Source: Gallibacterium faecale
Lineage (GTDB): Bacteria > Pseudomonadota > Gammaproteobacteria > Enterobacterales > Pasteurellaceae
DNA length: 64,000 nucleotides
Reading direction: 5' to 3'
Assembly (NCBI RefSeq): GCF_027920745.1
Contig: NZ_JAQIBB010000090.1
Span: 1-64,000 of the forward strand
Numbering within the stretch: position 1 is the first letter of the stretch; each line of letters opens with the position of its first letter. Made by a program: the position numbers and the translations under genes. Of this stretch, positions 16,528-26,621 are shown piece by piece. A model generated the notes under the pieces. It was not told the origin of the DNA, made no database searches, and worked only from the letters and a program-made list of their open reading frames with translations.

Positions 16528-17889
16528 ATGAGTAACAGTATTCAATCTTATGAAATCTTAGAAACACTGCGCATGGTGTCAGATCAGAATTTCGACGTAA
16601 GAACTATTACGATCGGGATCGATCTTCATGATTGTATTAGTGATGATATTGATATCTTAAATCAAAAAATTTATGACAAGATTGTGCGTATTGGCGGTGA
16701 TTTAGTACAAACCGCACGAGAACTCTCCGCAAAATATGGGATTCCTATTGTAAATCAACGCATCTCTGTCACGCCGATTGCGCAAATTGCAGCCGCAACT
16801 AAAGCAACTTCTTATGTTTCTGTTGCGCAAACACTCGATCGTGCAGCAAAAGCGATCGGCGTTTCTTTTATTGGTGGCTTCTCTGCTCTCGTACATAAAG
16901 GAATGAGTCCAGCAGATGAAATTTTAATCCGTTCAATTCCGGAAGCTATGCAATCAACTGATATTGTATGTAGTTCAATTAATATCGGCTCAACTAAAGC
17001 AGGTATTAATATGGATGCAGTTAAATTAGCTGGTGAAGTGATTAAACAAACTGCTGAAATTACGCCTGAAGGGTTTGGCTGTGCCAAAATTGTGGTGTTT
17101 TGTAACGCAGTAGAAGACAATCCATTTATGGCAGGTGCTTTTCATGGTTCTGGCGAGGGCGATGCTGTCATTAACGTTGGCGTATCTGGTCCTGGTGTGG
17201 TCAAAGCAGCCTTAGAAAGCAGCCAAGCAACTACTTTAACCGAAGTCGCTGAGATAGTGAAAAAAACCGCTTTTAAAATTACACGTGTCGGTGAATTAAT
17301 TGGTCAAGAAGCGAGTAAACGCCTCGGTATTCCTTTCGGTATTCTTGACTTATCTTTAGCACCAACTCCTGCAATCGGTGATAGTGTTGCCCGTATTTTA
17401 GAACAAATGGGATTAAGTGTATGTGGTACACATGGCACTACTGCCGCCCTTGCATTACTAAATGATGCCGTGAAAAAAGGCGGTATGATGGCGAGTAGCT
17501 CTGTTGGTGGTTTAAGCGGTGCATTTATTCCTGTTTCTGAAGATGAAGGTATGATAGCCGCTGCTTCACAAGGCGTGCTTACTTTAGATAAGTTAGAAGC
17601 GATGACTGCGGTTTGTTCTGTTGGCTTAGATATGATTGCCGTACCAGGCTATACATCTGCAAGCACTATTTCTGGCATTATTGCAGATGAAGCTGCTATT
17701 GGAATGATTAATAGCAAAACGACGGCTGTGCGGATTATTCCTGTACCGAATAAAGATGTTGGTGAAATGGTTGAATTTGGTGGATTATTGGGTTATGCCC
17801 CGATTATGCCAGTGAAAGAAGGTTCCTGCGAAGTTTTCGTCAATCGAGGCGGTCGTATCCCGGCACCAGTGCAGTCATTAAAGAACTAA
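16528..17889 (+). CDS. UPF0210 / PFL-like family protein (DUF711)
   Basis: The 453-residue protein belongs to the UPF0210 family, distantly similar in fold to pyruvate formate-lyase-like barrels. It has conserved blocks SNINIGSTKAGINMDAVKLAG-like, AFHGSGEGDAVINVGVSGPG and GTHGTTAALALLNDAVKKGG. The reaction is not established, and I see no canonical glycyl-radical motif. It is coupled to the ACT-domain gene, which suggests ligand-gated control. A terminator follows. Confidence 0.88.
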   Translation: MSNSIQSYEILETLRMVSDQNFDVRTITIGIDLHDCISDDIDILNQKIYDKIVRIGGDLVQTARELSAKYGIPIVNQRISVTPIAQIAAATKATSYVSVAQTLDRAAKAIGVSFIGGFSALVHKGMSPADEILIRSIPEAMQSTDIVCSSINIGSTKAGINMDAVKLAGEVIKQTAEITPEGFGCAKIVVFCNAVEDNPFMAGAFHGSGEGDAVINVGVSGPGVVKAALESSQATTLTEVAEIVKKTAFKITRVGELIGQEASKRLGIPFGILDLSLAPTPAIGDSVARILEQMGLSVCGTHGTTAALALLNDAVKKGGMMASSSVGGLSGAFIPVSEDEGMIAAASQGVLTLDKLEAMTAVCSVGLDMIAVPGYTSASTISGIIADEAAIGMINSKTTAVRIIPVPNKDVGEMVEFGGLLGYAPIMPVKEGSCEVFVNRGGRIPAPVQSLKN

Positions 17890-17916
17890 TTTTACTCAAT
17901 ATATCACACTTCTCTT

Positions 17917-17948
17917 GCCCATTTTTCAATAACCGGAAATGGGCTTTT
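17917..17948 (+). terminator. Rho-independent terminator of mobA-ACT-UPF0210
   Basis: GCCCATTT / AAATGGGC is a perfect 8-bp stem with a 12-base loop, followed by TTTTAT. Confidence 0.8.
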
Positions 17949-18219
17949 ATATACCTAACTCATGGTATCCCACATTATGTATTTATTTACATTAATAAAT
18001 TAACTTTCATGTAATCAAACAACATATTTTCAGAAAACTATCTCAAAAAATATAAAGCAAATTTTCACTCTTATATAATTGTTGTTATATAAATTACTTT
18101 TATCTTTTCTATAACACTTAAATATTCAAATCCATAACAATTTTATATAGAATTAATCAATATCGTTCAAATAGAGTGATATTTGTAAGGTTATTACTGA
18201 AATCTGACAAGGAAACTTT
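17949..18219 (+). promoter_or_regulatory. Leader and promoter region of the srf operon
   Basis: This very AT-rich stretch precedes srfA and contains no credible gene. A possible sigma-70 promoter is TTCAAA (18125-18130), 17 bases, TAGAAT (18148-18153), giving a 5' UTR of about 60 bases. The Shine-Dalgarno sequence is AAGGA before the ATG at 18220. I found no clear operator for a known regulator. Confidence 0.35.
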
Positions 18220-19854
18220 ATGTTAAGTGCTTTATTACGTAGTGGTGATATCAAAAATTACACCGCACTTGGGCAATATGGAACGCCTGTTTATGCTGTT
18301 GCTTCTCAATTACGAGATGCCATACGATTAAGAGTAAAAGATCAATCAGGCGCCCCCCTTGGTAAGAAATTTGCCAATTATCTCGCGATTCCCCAGCGCA
18401 ATGATCAAGGTAGTCAGATAGATTGGTATGTTCCCTTTGAATCAGACAGAACTGACGGTAAATATCTCATCATTCCTTGGACCTCAGCAACAGAAGAAGA
18501 ACGGAATAACGCATATCAAGAATTACACTTATTTGAACAGTCCATGTTAGAGTTTGGACAGAAATTAAAAAATACAAATAATATTCAAGGCGATCTCCTT
18601 TTATTTTCCCGCCTACTTTCTGGTAATAATAATTCTGCTGATATTAATGATCCTGAAAATTTAAAAGCTTTACGATTCCCAAACCCTGAACATGTTTATT
18701 TAGTTAATGGAAAACCAGTTATTACGTTCTGGGGATTTGTAGAAAAAAATAGTCCTATCCATGGTCATCCATTTTTAAGTCTCAAGCCAATCGAAAAACC
18801 GCTTGTCACTACACCTATTGAAGAACCAATACCAGCACAACCCGTAATGGCTGAACCAAGAAGACCTTGGTGGCGTTGGTTATTATGTTTATTACCTTTT
18901 TTATTAATCGGCGCACTTTCTTTATTCTTTTTACGTGGTTGTTGGAGCCCTAGTGTTGAACTTCCTTCTTTATCATTCAATACTGAAAACACTAAAACCT
19001 CACAAAACAATACAGAACGACAAGTTTGTTTAGATTTAGCCAAAAATTCTTGGTTTTATGTTGATGATGGAACAGCAGTGACAGATTCATCATTAATACA
19101 ACAATTAAATACCAGCAAAAATAAAAATTCAAACCAATGTCAAACCGTTGCAATAGTCGATTCTGTTCCTCGTGTAATAAGTTCAACAAGCACTTCTGCT
19201 GGATTACCAACAAGTCGTGATGGTACCGATACAATATCACCAACTCAAAATGAACCTATTGGGAAAAATACTACTGATACAGTCAAAGAGGAGAGTTTAA
19301 CCGATAATCCTCAGAAAGATGCGACTCAACCAGTAATGGAGGATCCTCAAGCAAAAACAGAATCACCAAACCAAGAAACTAATAAGGATGTTACTGATAA
19401 CAAAAAAGATCCTAACATCTCACAAAATCAAGCTAATAATACAGTAAATCCTGAAGATACTTTAAAACAACAAAGTACAAATCAACCATTACAGATTCCG
19501 ACCGAAAGCTTGCAAAAAGGAAATGTAGATTTCCTTAACGGTAAATGGAATGCGGGCGCCGGCATTCAGGATAAAAGTACAGGTAAACCATTACGTCTGA
19601 AATATGAATTTGAAAAAGGAAAAGGGCAAGTTCGAGTAGAAAGGGGTGATGGTGTTCAATGTGTCGGTCAAGTTAATGCTTCTATTCAAGGTACAAGCCT
19701 GAATATTGGCAATACCGGGATAGCAAACTGTAGTGATGGTTCTACTTATCAATTACCTAATGTAAGTTGTAAGCCTAGTGCTAATGGTTCGGCTGATTGT
19801 GAAGGGGAATATGGCAAAGGTCAAAACTTCCCAATGTCGATGAAATCTGAATAA
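18220..19854 (+). CDS. srfA: SrfA family protein, single-pass inner-membrane
   Basis: This 544-residue protein has an N-terminal cytoplasmic domain (1-185) resembling the SrfA family, which in Salmonella precedes srfB and srfC. It contains GxYG-like LGQYGTPVYA near residue 18 and VYLVNGKPVITFWGF at 159-173. A proline-rich stretch, one membrane helix (about 218-240) and a long S/T/N/D/Q-rich periplasmic linker follow. A C-terminal domain (about 440-544) has several cysteines that could form disulfides. SrfA proteins have no settled biochemical role. The N-terminal half matches that of the vWA protein at 33363, in the same operon. First gene of the operon. Confidence 0.82.
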   Translation: MLSALLRSGDIKNYTALGQYGTPVYAVASQLRDAIRLRVKDQSGAPLGKKFANYLAIPQRNDQGSQIDWYVPFESDRTDGKYLIIPWTSATEEERNNAYQELHLFEQSMLEFGQKLKNTNNIQGDLLLFSRLLSGNNNSADINDPENLKALRFPNPEHVYLVNGKPVITFWGFVEKNSPIHGHPFLSLKPIEKPLVTTPIEEPIPAQPVMAEPRRPWWRWLLCLLPFLLIGALSLFFLRGCWSPSVELPSLSFNTENTKTSQNNTERQVCLDLAKNSWFYVDDGTAVTDSSLIQQLNTSKNKNSNQCQTVAIVDSVPRVISSTSTSAGLPTSRDGTDTISPTQNEPIGKNTTDTVKEESLTDNPQKDATQPVMEDPQAKTESPNQETNKDVTDNKKDPNISQNQANNTVNPEDTLKQQSTNQPLQIPTESLQKGNVDFLNGKWNAGAGIQDKSTGKPLRLKYEFEKGKGQVRVERGDGVQCVGQVNASIQGTSLNIGNTGIANCSDGSTYQLPNVSCKPSANGSADCEGEYGKGQNFPMSMKSE

Positions 19855-19879
19855 TTTGACTTAGTAAGAGAGAATAACA

Positions 19880-22800
19880 ATGCTTCCAGAATTACATTAT
19901 TTAGGCAAAGAAGTTTCGCTTGTAATGAATAGCGGGATTCAATTTATTGATTTTGGATTAAAAATTAACTGGAAAGAAAGAGAATGGAAAGATATTTCTA
20001 CTGGTTATTTTATTTCTTCAGGTGAAAATGGACCATTACGCCGTTTAATAGAAGATCCTATCAGGGATGGCTATTATGATCCTTCACAGCCAGGGCGTAT
20101 CGTAACACCAGAACAAGATATTAGCGTCGAACAATCATTTACATTATTTAATGGCCTATGGATTCCTATTCCATTTTTAAGAACTGTACCACCAGATCGT
20201 TTTGATGAAGGACCTTATAACTGGGCCCGTGTCAGAATCATTCAACTCGATCAACCAGATCAAGAGGGGAATACTTATCGCGTCACATTTGCTTTTGATA
20301 CAAAAGTTTTCCCTAACAGCCAAGATGTTGCCTATTTAGCGCCAACAGAAGAAGATATTCGTTCTGGTGTAGTTTTTGGTTTAGCACATCAATCAAATCA
20401 AATGTCTTGGTTCTTAGATTTTAATTGGATCAATGATTGGCTATTAGAAATCTTTAAAGAACAAGCTCATTTAATTCGTTTAACTAATTTCGAAGAAATT
20501 AATGATGCTGTGAAATTAAAAAATCACCAAGCACATTACCTAAATCTTCTCTCTATTTTAGGTACACGCCTATCTCTACCTAATATTAAAGTTGTTTCCA
20601 AAAAAGCAGACGATATTGTTGAAGCAATTCCTGTTGATATGATCCTAGATGTAGGAAATTCTCGAACTTGCGGTATTTTGATTGAAGATCATAAACAAGA
20701 GAAAGATGGTCTAAAGAAACGCTATGAATTAGAACTAAGAGATTTAAGTCACCCTCAATATGTTTACAATGAACCTTTTGAAAGTAGGGTAGAATTTGCA
20801 CAAGCATTTTTTGGCAAAGAACATTTTTCTGTTCTTAGTGGGAGAAGAGATGCGTTTCAATGGCCAACAATCGGCCGTATTGGAAAAGAAGCTTCCCGTC
20901 TAGCCAGTCGCCGTAATGGTAACGAAGGCGCTACTGGTCTTTCTAGTCCTAAACGTTATTTATGGGATACAGAACAGTATGGTCAAGGTTGGCGATTTAA
21001 CAGTACTTACGTCAAAACAGATCATGAACCTCACGCTACCGCAGAACCTTTATCAAGCCTCATTAATGAATACGGAGAAGCCTTACACATTCTAGATGAT
21101 AATATTGATGAAGAGTTTGATCGAAAAATTCCTGTATTCCATCCAAAATACTCTCGTAGTTCATTGATGACATTTATGTTATCAGAAGTCTTGATGCATG
21201 CATTGGTACAAATTAATAGTCCTACCCAGCGAGCAAAATTAGAACACTCTCGTACACCTCGTTATTTGCGATCTATTATTCTTACAGTTCCACCAGCTAT
21301 GCCAAAGCCTGAACGAGAGATTTTCCGTAATTGTGTTTATCAAGCAATCGGTTTAGTTTGGAAAAGTTTAAGGTGGGATAAATCAGATCAAGATTTAGAT
21401 TTTGACTCTAAAGAAAGTCGAGAACAATATTGGCCAATATTGCCTGAAGTTGTTATTCAATGGGACGAAGCTACTTGTGGACAAATCGTATACCTCTTTA
21501 ACGAAACACAAAATAATTATGGTGGACGCCCAGAAGAATTTATTGCGGCATTAAGAAGAAATGATAATCACCAGAAAAATACTATTACTATTGCAACCGT
21601 TGATATTGGAGGCGGTACGACAGATTTAGTTATCAACGATTATTCTCTTGATTATGGTTCTGGAAATTATAATGGTGGCAGTAATGCTCATATTGTACCA
21701 ACCCAACGTTTTAGAGATGGTTTTAAAGTCGCTGGCGATGACATTTTATTGGATATGATCCGTGATGTTGTCGTACATTCTTTAGAAAGAGGATTAAAAG
21801 AAAAAGGGATTTCAGAGCCTGATTCTATTCTCTCTAAATTAATTGGGTCAGAAGAGAGATCTGTACAGGATAAATTATTACGTCAGCAATTAACCTTACA
21901 GGTATTTATGCCAATTGGACTTCGAGTCCTAAAAGAATATGAGAATTTTGATCCTTGTTATAGCGAAGCCACACTGTCCGATCTCACATTCTCTTCTCTA
22001 TTAAGCGAAGTTGAGCGTCCAACAGAGAGAGTTTTAGATTATATTAATGAACCAATCAGACGTGAATTAAATGATCCTACTTTCAATATTTTAGATTTAC
22101 CAATCGAGATCAATTTACGCGAAATTCATAATCGCTTTATGTCTGGTAATTATTATGATATTTGCAAAACATTTAATGCATTATGTGAGGTAATTAATTG
22201 TTATCAATGCGATGTCTTATTACTAACAGGCCGTCCATCACGCTTACCTGGGGTACAAGCTTTTTTCCGCTCACGTTTACCATTACCAGTAGGGCGTATC
22301 TTGCCATTAAATAATTATCGCACTGGTAACTGGTATCCATTCCATAAGCAAGGTCGCATTGATGATCCTAAAACAACCGCTTCTGTTGGTGCTATGTTAT
22401 GCTTTTTAAGTACACATCAACGCTTACCAAACTTTTATTTAAGAGCGACGGCATTAGTTGCCTACTCTACTGTTAAATATATCGGTTTACTAGATAATAA
22501 TAACGTGATTAAAGATAGTAATATTTATTATCGAGATATTAATTTAGATGATCCTGATTATGAATTACCTGATACCCACTTTGAAGTGAGAGGATTAGCT
22601 CGTTTAGGATTCCGTCAACTAAATGTAGAGCGTTGGAGTGCAACACCACTCTATTTACTCACTATCGAAGATGATCAACTCAATCGCGAACTTGTTGATG
22701 GCGGTGTTTTAGACATTACATTACGGATCAAAAAAGCGTTAGGCTTAGCCTCTAAACAAAAAGAACGTATTGAAAATTTCGAAATTGTTACGGCTGAATT

Positions 22801-22954
22801 ACGAATGTTAGATGGCAAAGTCAAAAAAGTGAGATTAAGACGTAATGAACTAGGTGAGCCTCAAATTAAATTAACCTTAAATACAATGACAGATGCAGGC
22901 TTAAAAGATAGCTTATATTGGTTAGACACCGGCAGCGTTAAACGGGAGAAATAA
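19880..22954 (+). CDS. srfB: SrfB, actin/Hsp70-type ATPase
   Basis: This 1024-residue cytoplasmic protein belongs to the family annotated as virulence factor SrfB. It carries the actin-like ATPase fingerprints: phosphate 1 loop MILDVGNSRTCGI (254-266), phosphate 2 loop VDIGGGTTDLV (574-584) and an adenosine-type loop LLLTGRPSRLPGVQAFF near 775. The first 250 residues are an extra domain, and a large insertion separates the two ATPase subdomains. It has no signal peptide or membrane helix. It overlaps srfC by one base, so the two are translationally coupled and probably form a pair. The function is unproven in any species that I know of. Confidence 0.88.
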   Translation: MLPELHYLGKEVSLVMNSGIQFIDFGLKINWKEREWKDISTGYFISSGENGPLRRLIEDPIRDGYYDPSQPGRIVTPEQDISVEQSFTLFNGLWIPIPFLRTVPPDRFDEGPYNWARVRIIQLDQPDQEGNTYRVTFAFDTKVFPNSQDVAYLAPTEEDIRSGVVFGLAHQSNQMSWFLDFNWINDWLLEIFKEQAHLIRLTNFEEINDAVKLKNHQAHYLNLLSILGTRLSLPNIKVVSKKADDIVEAIPVDMILDVGNSRTCGILIEDHKQEKDGLKKRYELELRDLSHPQYVYNEPFESRVEFAQAFFGKEHFSVLSGRRDAFQWPTIGRIGKEASRLASRRNGNEGATGLSSPKRYLWDTEQYGQGWRFNSTYVKTDHEPHATAEPLSSLINEYGEALHILDDNIDEEFDRKIPVFHPKYSRSSLMTFMLSEVLMHALVQINSPTQRAKLEHSRTPRYLRSIILTVPPAMPKPEREIFRNCVYQAIGLVWKSLRWDKSDQDLDFDSKESREQYWPILPEVVIQWDEATCGQIVYLFNETQNNYGGRPEEFIAALRRNDNHQKNTITIATVDIGGGTTDLVINDYSLDYGSGNYNGGSNAHIVPTQRFRDGFKVAGDDILLDMIRDVVVHSLERGLKEKGISEPDSILSKLIGSEERSVQDKLLRQQLTLQVFMPIGLRVLKEYENFDPCYSEATLSDLTFSSLLSEVERPTERVLDYINEPIRRELNDPTFNILDLPIEINLREIHNRFMSGNYYDICKTFNALCEVINCYQCDVLLLTGRPSRLPGVQAFFRSRLPLPVGRILPLNNYRTGNWYPFHKQGRIDDPKTTASVGAMLCFLSTHQRLPNFYLRATALVAYSTVKYIGLLDNNNVIKDSNIYYRDINLDDPDYELPDTHFEVRGLARLGFRQLNVERWSATPLYLLTIEDDQLNRELVDGGVLDITLRIKKALGLASKQKERIENFEIVTAELRMLDGKVKKVRLRRNELGEPQIKLTLNTMTDAGLKDSLYWLDTGSVKREK

Positions 22955-25617
22955 TGAATAATATGACACAACAACTAGCACAATCGTGGCAAGACGTTTT
23001 TAATTCATCCCAATCTGCAATTGACTGGGTTGAAGATGTTCGTCCAAGTGTAACTCGTTTGAATAACGAAGCAGACAGTTTAATTTTAGAGCTACGCCGA
23101 TTAAAAAATATGGCGAAACGTTTGGGAAATGTCTCCACTAAACCAATTACTGCTGGCTTTTTTGGCTTATCTCAAGCAGGTAAATCATTTTTAATCTCTG
23201 CCCTAGCTGCTGATGAGCATGGAAAATTAGAAACGAATTTTGATGGCCAACGTCTCGACTTTATTAAACATATCAATCCACCAGGTGGTGGTAAAGAGGC
23301 AACAGGTTTAGTAACCAGATTTACCCGTAAACCCGTTAAATCTATCGCCGGTTATCCATTAGAATTACGTTTATTTAGTGAAATTGAAATAGCTAAAATT
23401 CTCGTGAATGCTTATTTTAATGATTTTGACAAAGAACGTGTTGAATATGAAATCACCCAATCCCGCGTAAATAGCTTAATTAAATCTCTCAGCTCTCGTG
23501 TTTCTGGCCATCCTATAGCCGGTGTAAATAAAGATGATGTTGTTGATTTACAGGATTATGCATTGGATAGTTTTGGTAAATCCTTATCTGTTTTACAAGG
23601 GAATTATTGGGCTAATGCAACTGCGTTAGCTCCTTATTTGACCATTACAGAAAGAGGACAGCTTTTCTCTATTCTATGGGGTGAGATTAGTGAATTGACC
23701 GCTATTTATGTGCAATTTGCTAATTTATTAGCGAAATTAGGGCATCCTGACTCAGTTTATGCACCATTAAATGCCATCGTTAAAACAACAGCATACGGAA
23801 AGCTATCTCAAGCAGATAGCATTATGAATGTAGATATGTTAGAACGCTTGGGTACAGACAGAGATGAGACAATTCATGTACGCCCCGCTTTCAATGAAAA
23901 TATTGGCGATAGTGTAGAAATTTCATTAGCTGAATTGACTGCTCTCACTGCAGAATTAGTGTTTCCTCTTATCAATCCAACTCGTGTCCCAGCAGCAGAG
24001 AATTTAGATTTACTCGATTTTCCTGGATACCGCGGTAGATTAGGTATTACCTCCCTATCAGACATTAATGAAGGTAATCCTGTTTCTCAATTAATCTTAC
24101 GTGGTAAAGTTGCCTATCTTTTCGAACGCTATACCGATAGCCAAGAAATGAATATTTTGATTGTATGCACACCATCAACAAAACAATCTGATGTTAATAG
24201 TGTAGGACCTGTACTAGAAAGATGGATCAATAAGACCCAAGGAGATTCTCCTGAACAACGTAGTCTGCGTAAACCAGGTTTACTCTGGGCAATTACGATG
24301 TTTGATATGCGAATTAGTCAAGATCTTTCTAAAGAAGAAGAGTTACTAAAAATTTCTTGGGGTGCTGGCGGTTTATTAAAACAAACGATCTTAGAACGTT
24401 TTGGCAACTACGACTGGTTTAATAATTGGGCTAACGATAAACCTTTTAACAATGTTTTCTTAGTCCGTAAACCTGGCTTTAAAGTAGCTTTCTTAAATGT
24501 TGAAAATGATATTGAAGTAAGTATTAATGAAAACGAACGCAACCAATTAAATTTATTAAGACAAACCTTTTGCCAAGATCCTGATATTCAAAAACATATC
24601 GCTAATCCAGAAGACGCCTGGGATGCCATGTTGTTATTAAACGATGGTGGTATGAAACGAATCAGTAATTACCTCGAAACCATCGCTTTACCCGAAGTAA
24701 AACAACGCCGTTTAATTGAACAACTTAATGAACGAATTCATCACGTTGTCGAAAACCGTTTTGCTAATTGGTATCACAGTGAAGGTGAAGAGGAAGTAGC
24801 AAAAAAACGCCAACTTGCTAATGCTGTAGCTAAAATGCTCCTACCACAAAGCCCTCGTGCCGTAATGATGGGAGAATTATTACATCATCTACAACTGCCA
24901 GAAGAAACTATTCGCTCGCTCTATTTTTCTGATTTAGATGATTTGGCCGAAAATGACTCTGAGCAAACGACACATAATCCTGTTGTTGATGATTTTGATT
25001 TATTTAGTGATCCAATGCCAACAACTGTAACGCAACCAAAAGTAAGCGAAAAAATTGAAAACTCACGCTTTGCTCAAGCTGTTTTTAAAGCTTGGGTCAG
25101 TCATTTACGTAATTTAACGTCTGATCACAAACTGATGCAATATTTTGGATTAGCGACAGAAAATATAGAAAATATAGTTAATGAACTGGTTACTGGAGCA
25201 AATCGCCTAAATTTACAAGAGAAATTATCAAAAATTGCCTTGCATAATGAAAATAGTGGTAGCAAACGAGATCAATTAGCTGAACGTCAAGTATTTACTA
25301 TGAGTACAGCAATCTCTGACTTTATTGCATGGTTAGGTTATGCAGATATTCCTTTAGAACAGCGCCCATCAAGTCGTGCTGTACCAGATACAGTGATTTT
25401 TGAACAACGTAGCATTGAGCAACATAACGGTTTGCCAAAACTAAATGATCAAACAAGTAACTATAGTGATGGTTATCGTCTTGATTGGTTAGTCGCTTTT
25501 GGACATTTTGCTGTAAACAACGCTGGTCATAGTGCCGGTCGAGAAATTAGCCCTGAACAAAATGCACAATTAGGCACAGTACTAAATGGATTCCGTTCAG
25601 CATCTATTACAGAATAA
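22954..25617 (+). CDS. srfC: SrfC, large dynamin-like or GTPase-domain protein
   Basis: This 887-residue protein of the SrfC family has GTPase motifs. The P-loop GLSQAGKS is at 71-78, preceded by a helical N-terminus. A G3-like DFPG motif is at 355-358 (NLDLLDFPGYRGR) and a candidate G4 TMFD is near 450. After the GTPase region the protein is mostly helical with no transmembrane helix, and residues about 665-700 form an acidic, likely unstructured linker (DDLAENDSEQ...DDFDLF). Size and layout are like dynamin-family or IRG-type GTPases. It is translationally coupled to srfB, and the downstream gene starts 14 bases later. Membrane action is inference. Confidence 0.85.
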   Translation: MNNMTQQLAQSWQDVFNSSQSAIDWVEDVRPSVTRLNNEADSLILELRRLKNMAKRLGNVSTKPITAGFFGLSQAGKSFLISALAADEHGKLETNFDGQRLDFIKHINPPGGGKEATGLVTRFTRKPVKSIAGYPLELRLFSEIEIAKILVNAYFNDFDKERVEYEITQSRVNSLIKSLSSRVSGHPIAGVNKDDVVDLQDYALDSFGKSLSVLQGNYWANATALAPYLTITERGQLFSILWGEISELTAIYVQFANLLAKLGHPDSVYAPLNAIVKTTAYGKLSQADSIMNVDMLERLGTDRDETIHVRPAFNENIGDSVEISLAELTALTAELVFPLINPTRVPAAENLDLLDFPGYRGRLGITSLSDINEGNPVSQLILRGKVAYLFERYTDSQEMNILIVCTPSTKQSDVNSVGPVLERWINKTQGDSPEQRSLRKPGLLWAITMFDMRISQDLSKEEELLKISWGAGGLLKQTILERFGNYDWFNNWANDKPFNNVFLVRKPGFKVAFLNVENDIEVSINENERNQLNLLRQTFCQDPDIQKHIANPEDAWDAMLLLNDGGMKRISNYLETIALPEVKQRRLIEQLNERIHHVVENRFANWYHSEGEEEVAKKRQLANAVAKMLLPQSPRAVMMGELLHHLQLPEETIRSLYFSDLDDLAENDSEQTTHNPVVDDFDLFSDPMPTTVTQPKVSEKIENSRFAQAVFKAWVSHLRNLTSDHKLMQYFGLATENIENIVNELVTGANRLNLQEKLSKIALHNENSGSKRDQLAERQVFTMSTAISDFIAWLGYADIPLEQRPSSRAVPDTVIFEQRSIEQHNGLPKLNDQTSNYSDGYRLDWLVAFGHFAVNNAGHSAGREISPEQNAQLGTVLNGFRSASITE

Positions 25618-25631
25618 AAAGAGGAAATATT

Positions 25632-26585
25632 GTGTTAAGAATTGAATTAAGAGAAGACAGCCCAGGTTTTGCTCAATTAAATGCACGTAAATGGAAAGGC
25701 TCAAATAACGTGGAGTTTGCTATCCAACGTAATCAAGATAGCTATTATTTTCTAGGAAATGGCAATTGGGGCCCTGAACCTGTATGGCATAAAGCACCAA
25801 ATATGAATGTTGTTGGTGATGCATTACAAGGTAAAGTGGGGCCTTGGCTAATTGATTCCTTAGTCAACCAAAGTGGTAATGTTCGTTTCTTATTACAAAT
25901 AAGAGATGAAAATATAGAAGATAATGGGCCAATCAACTTTATTGGTAACATCCTAGCGTCTTCAGCTGGGGGAGATTCCTCTCGTGCAGAAAATATCAAT
26001 GAAATTACTGAGACTCCGATAGAACCACTGATTGAACCAATCGAAATTAAAGAAGAACAACCTACTGTTATAGAAGAGCCTATTATTCCTGAGGCGATCA
26101 CTGAACCCGCACCAACAATTGAAAAGCAACCTGAGAAAAAAAGCAAAATAGGTCTAATCATTGGCTTAATTATCTTATTATTATTGCTTGGTATCGCTGC
26201 TTATTTCTTCTTTGCTAACAAAAGTAACCCGACAACAACTGCTGCTCCGACAGCTAATTTAGGTGAATGTAGCGTTAGTAATAATGCTGATGAACTTACG
26301 TTTATACAAGCTTGTTTAAAAACTAAACCAGACAGTAAAAAGATCTTAGAAGTTATTACTCAAGCAAAATCGGCCAAAAAATGCGGTATTGCACAACGTC
26401 TTTATGCTAATCAAGCTCAAGGAGGTAATGCTGACATTGCGGTTGCTTATGCTAAAGAATATATAGATGGCAGTGAGTGTTTTGCAGTAAATAAAGATAA
26501 CGCTATTTATTGGTATGAAACCGCTCTTTCTATTGACCCAAATAATGAAGCAGCGAAAAAAGGATTAGCTGAATTAAAAAAATAG
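25632..26585 (+). CDS. Bitopic membrane protein with C-terminal Sel1/TPR-like domain
   Basis: This 317-residue protein starts at GTG, with GAGGA seven bases upstream. Residues 1-105 form a soluble cytoplasmic domain with FLGNGNWGPEPVWH. A proline/glutamate-rich linker with repeated EPxIEP units follows (125-165), then one membrane helix (about 173-196). A periplasmic C-terminus (residues 215-317) ends in AIYWYETALSIDPNNEAAKKGL, a tetratricopeptide or Sel1-type helix pair. I do not recognise a characterised family. The layout, cytoplasmic head, one helix and periplasmic domain, parallels SrfA and the last gene of the operon. Confidence 0.75.
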   Translation: MLRIELREDSPGFAQLNARKWKGSNNVEFAIQRNQDSYYFLGNGNWGPEPVWHKAPNMNVVGDALQGKVGPWLIDSLVNQSGNVRFLLQIRDENIEDNGPINFIGNILASSAGGDSSRAENINEITETPIEPLIEPIEIKEEQPTVIEEPIIPEAITEPAPTIEKQPEKKSKIGLIIGLIILLLLLGIAAYFFFANKSNPTTTAAPTANLGECSVSNNADELTFIQACLKTKPDSKKILEVITQAKSAKKCGIAQRLYANQAQGGNADIAVAYAKEYIDGSECFAVNKDNAIYWYETALSIDPNNEAAKKGLAELKK

Positions 26586-26621
26586 AAGCAAAAAACAATC
26601 TATTTCCTAAGGAATAAACAT

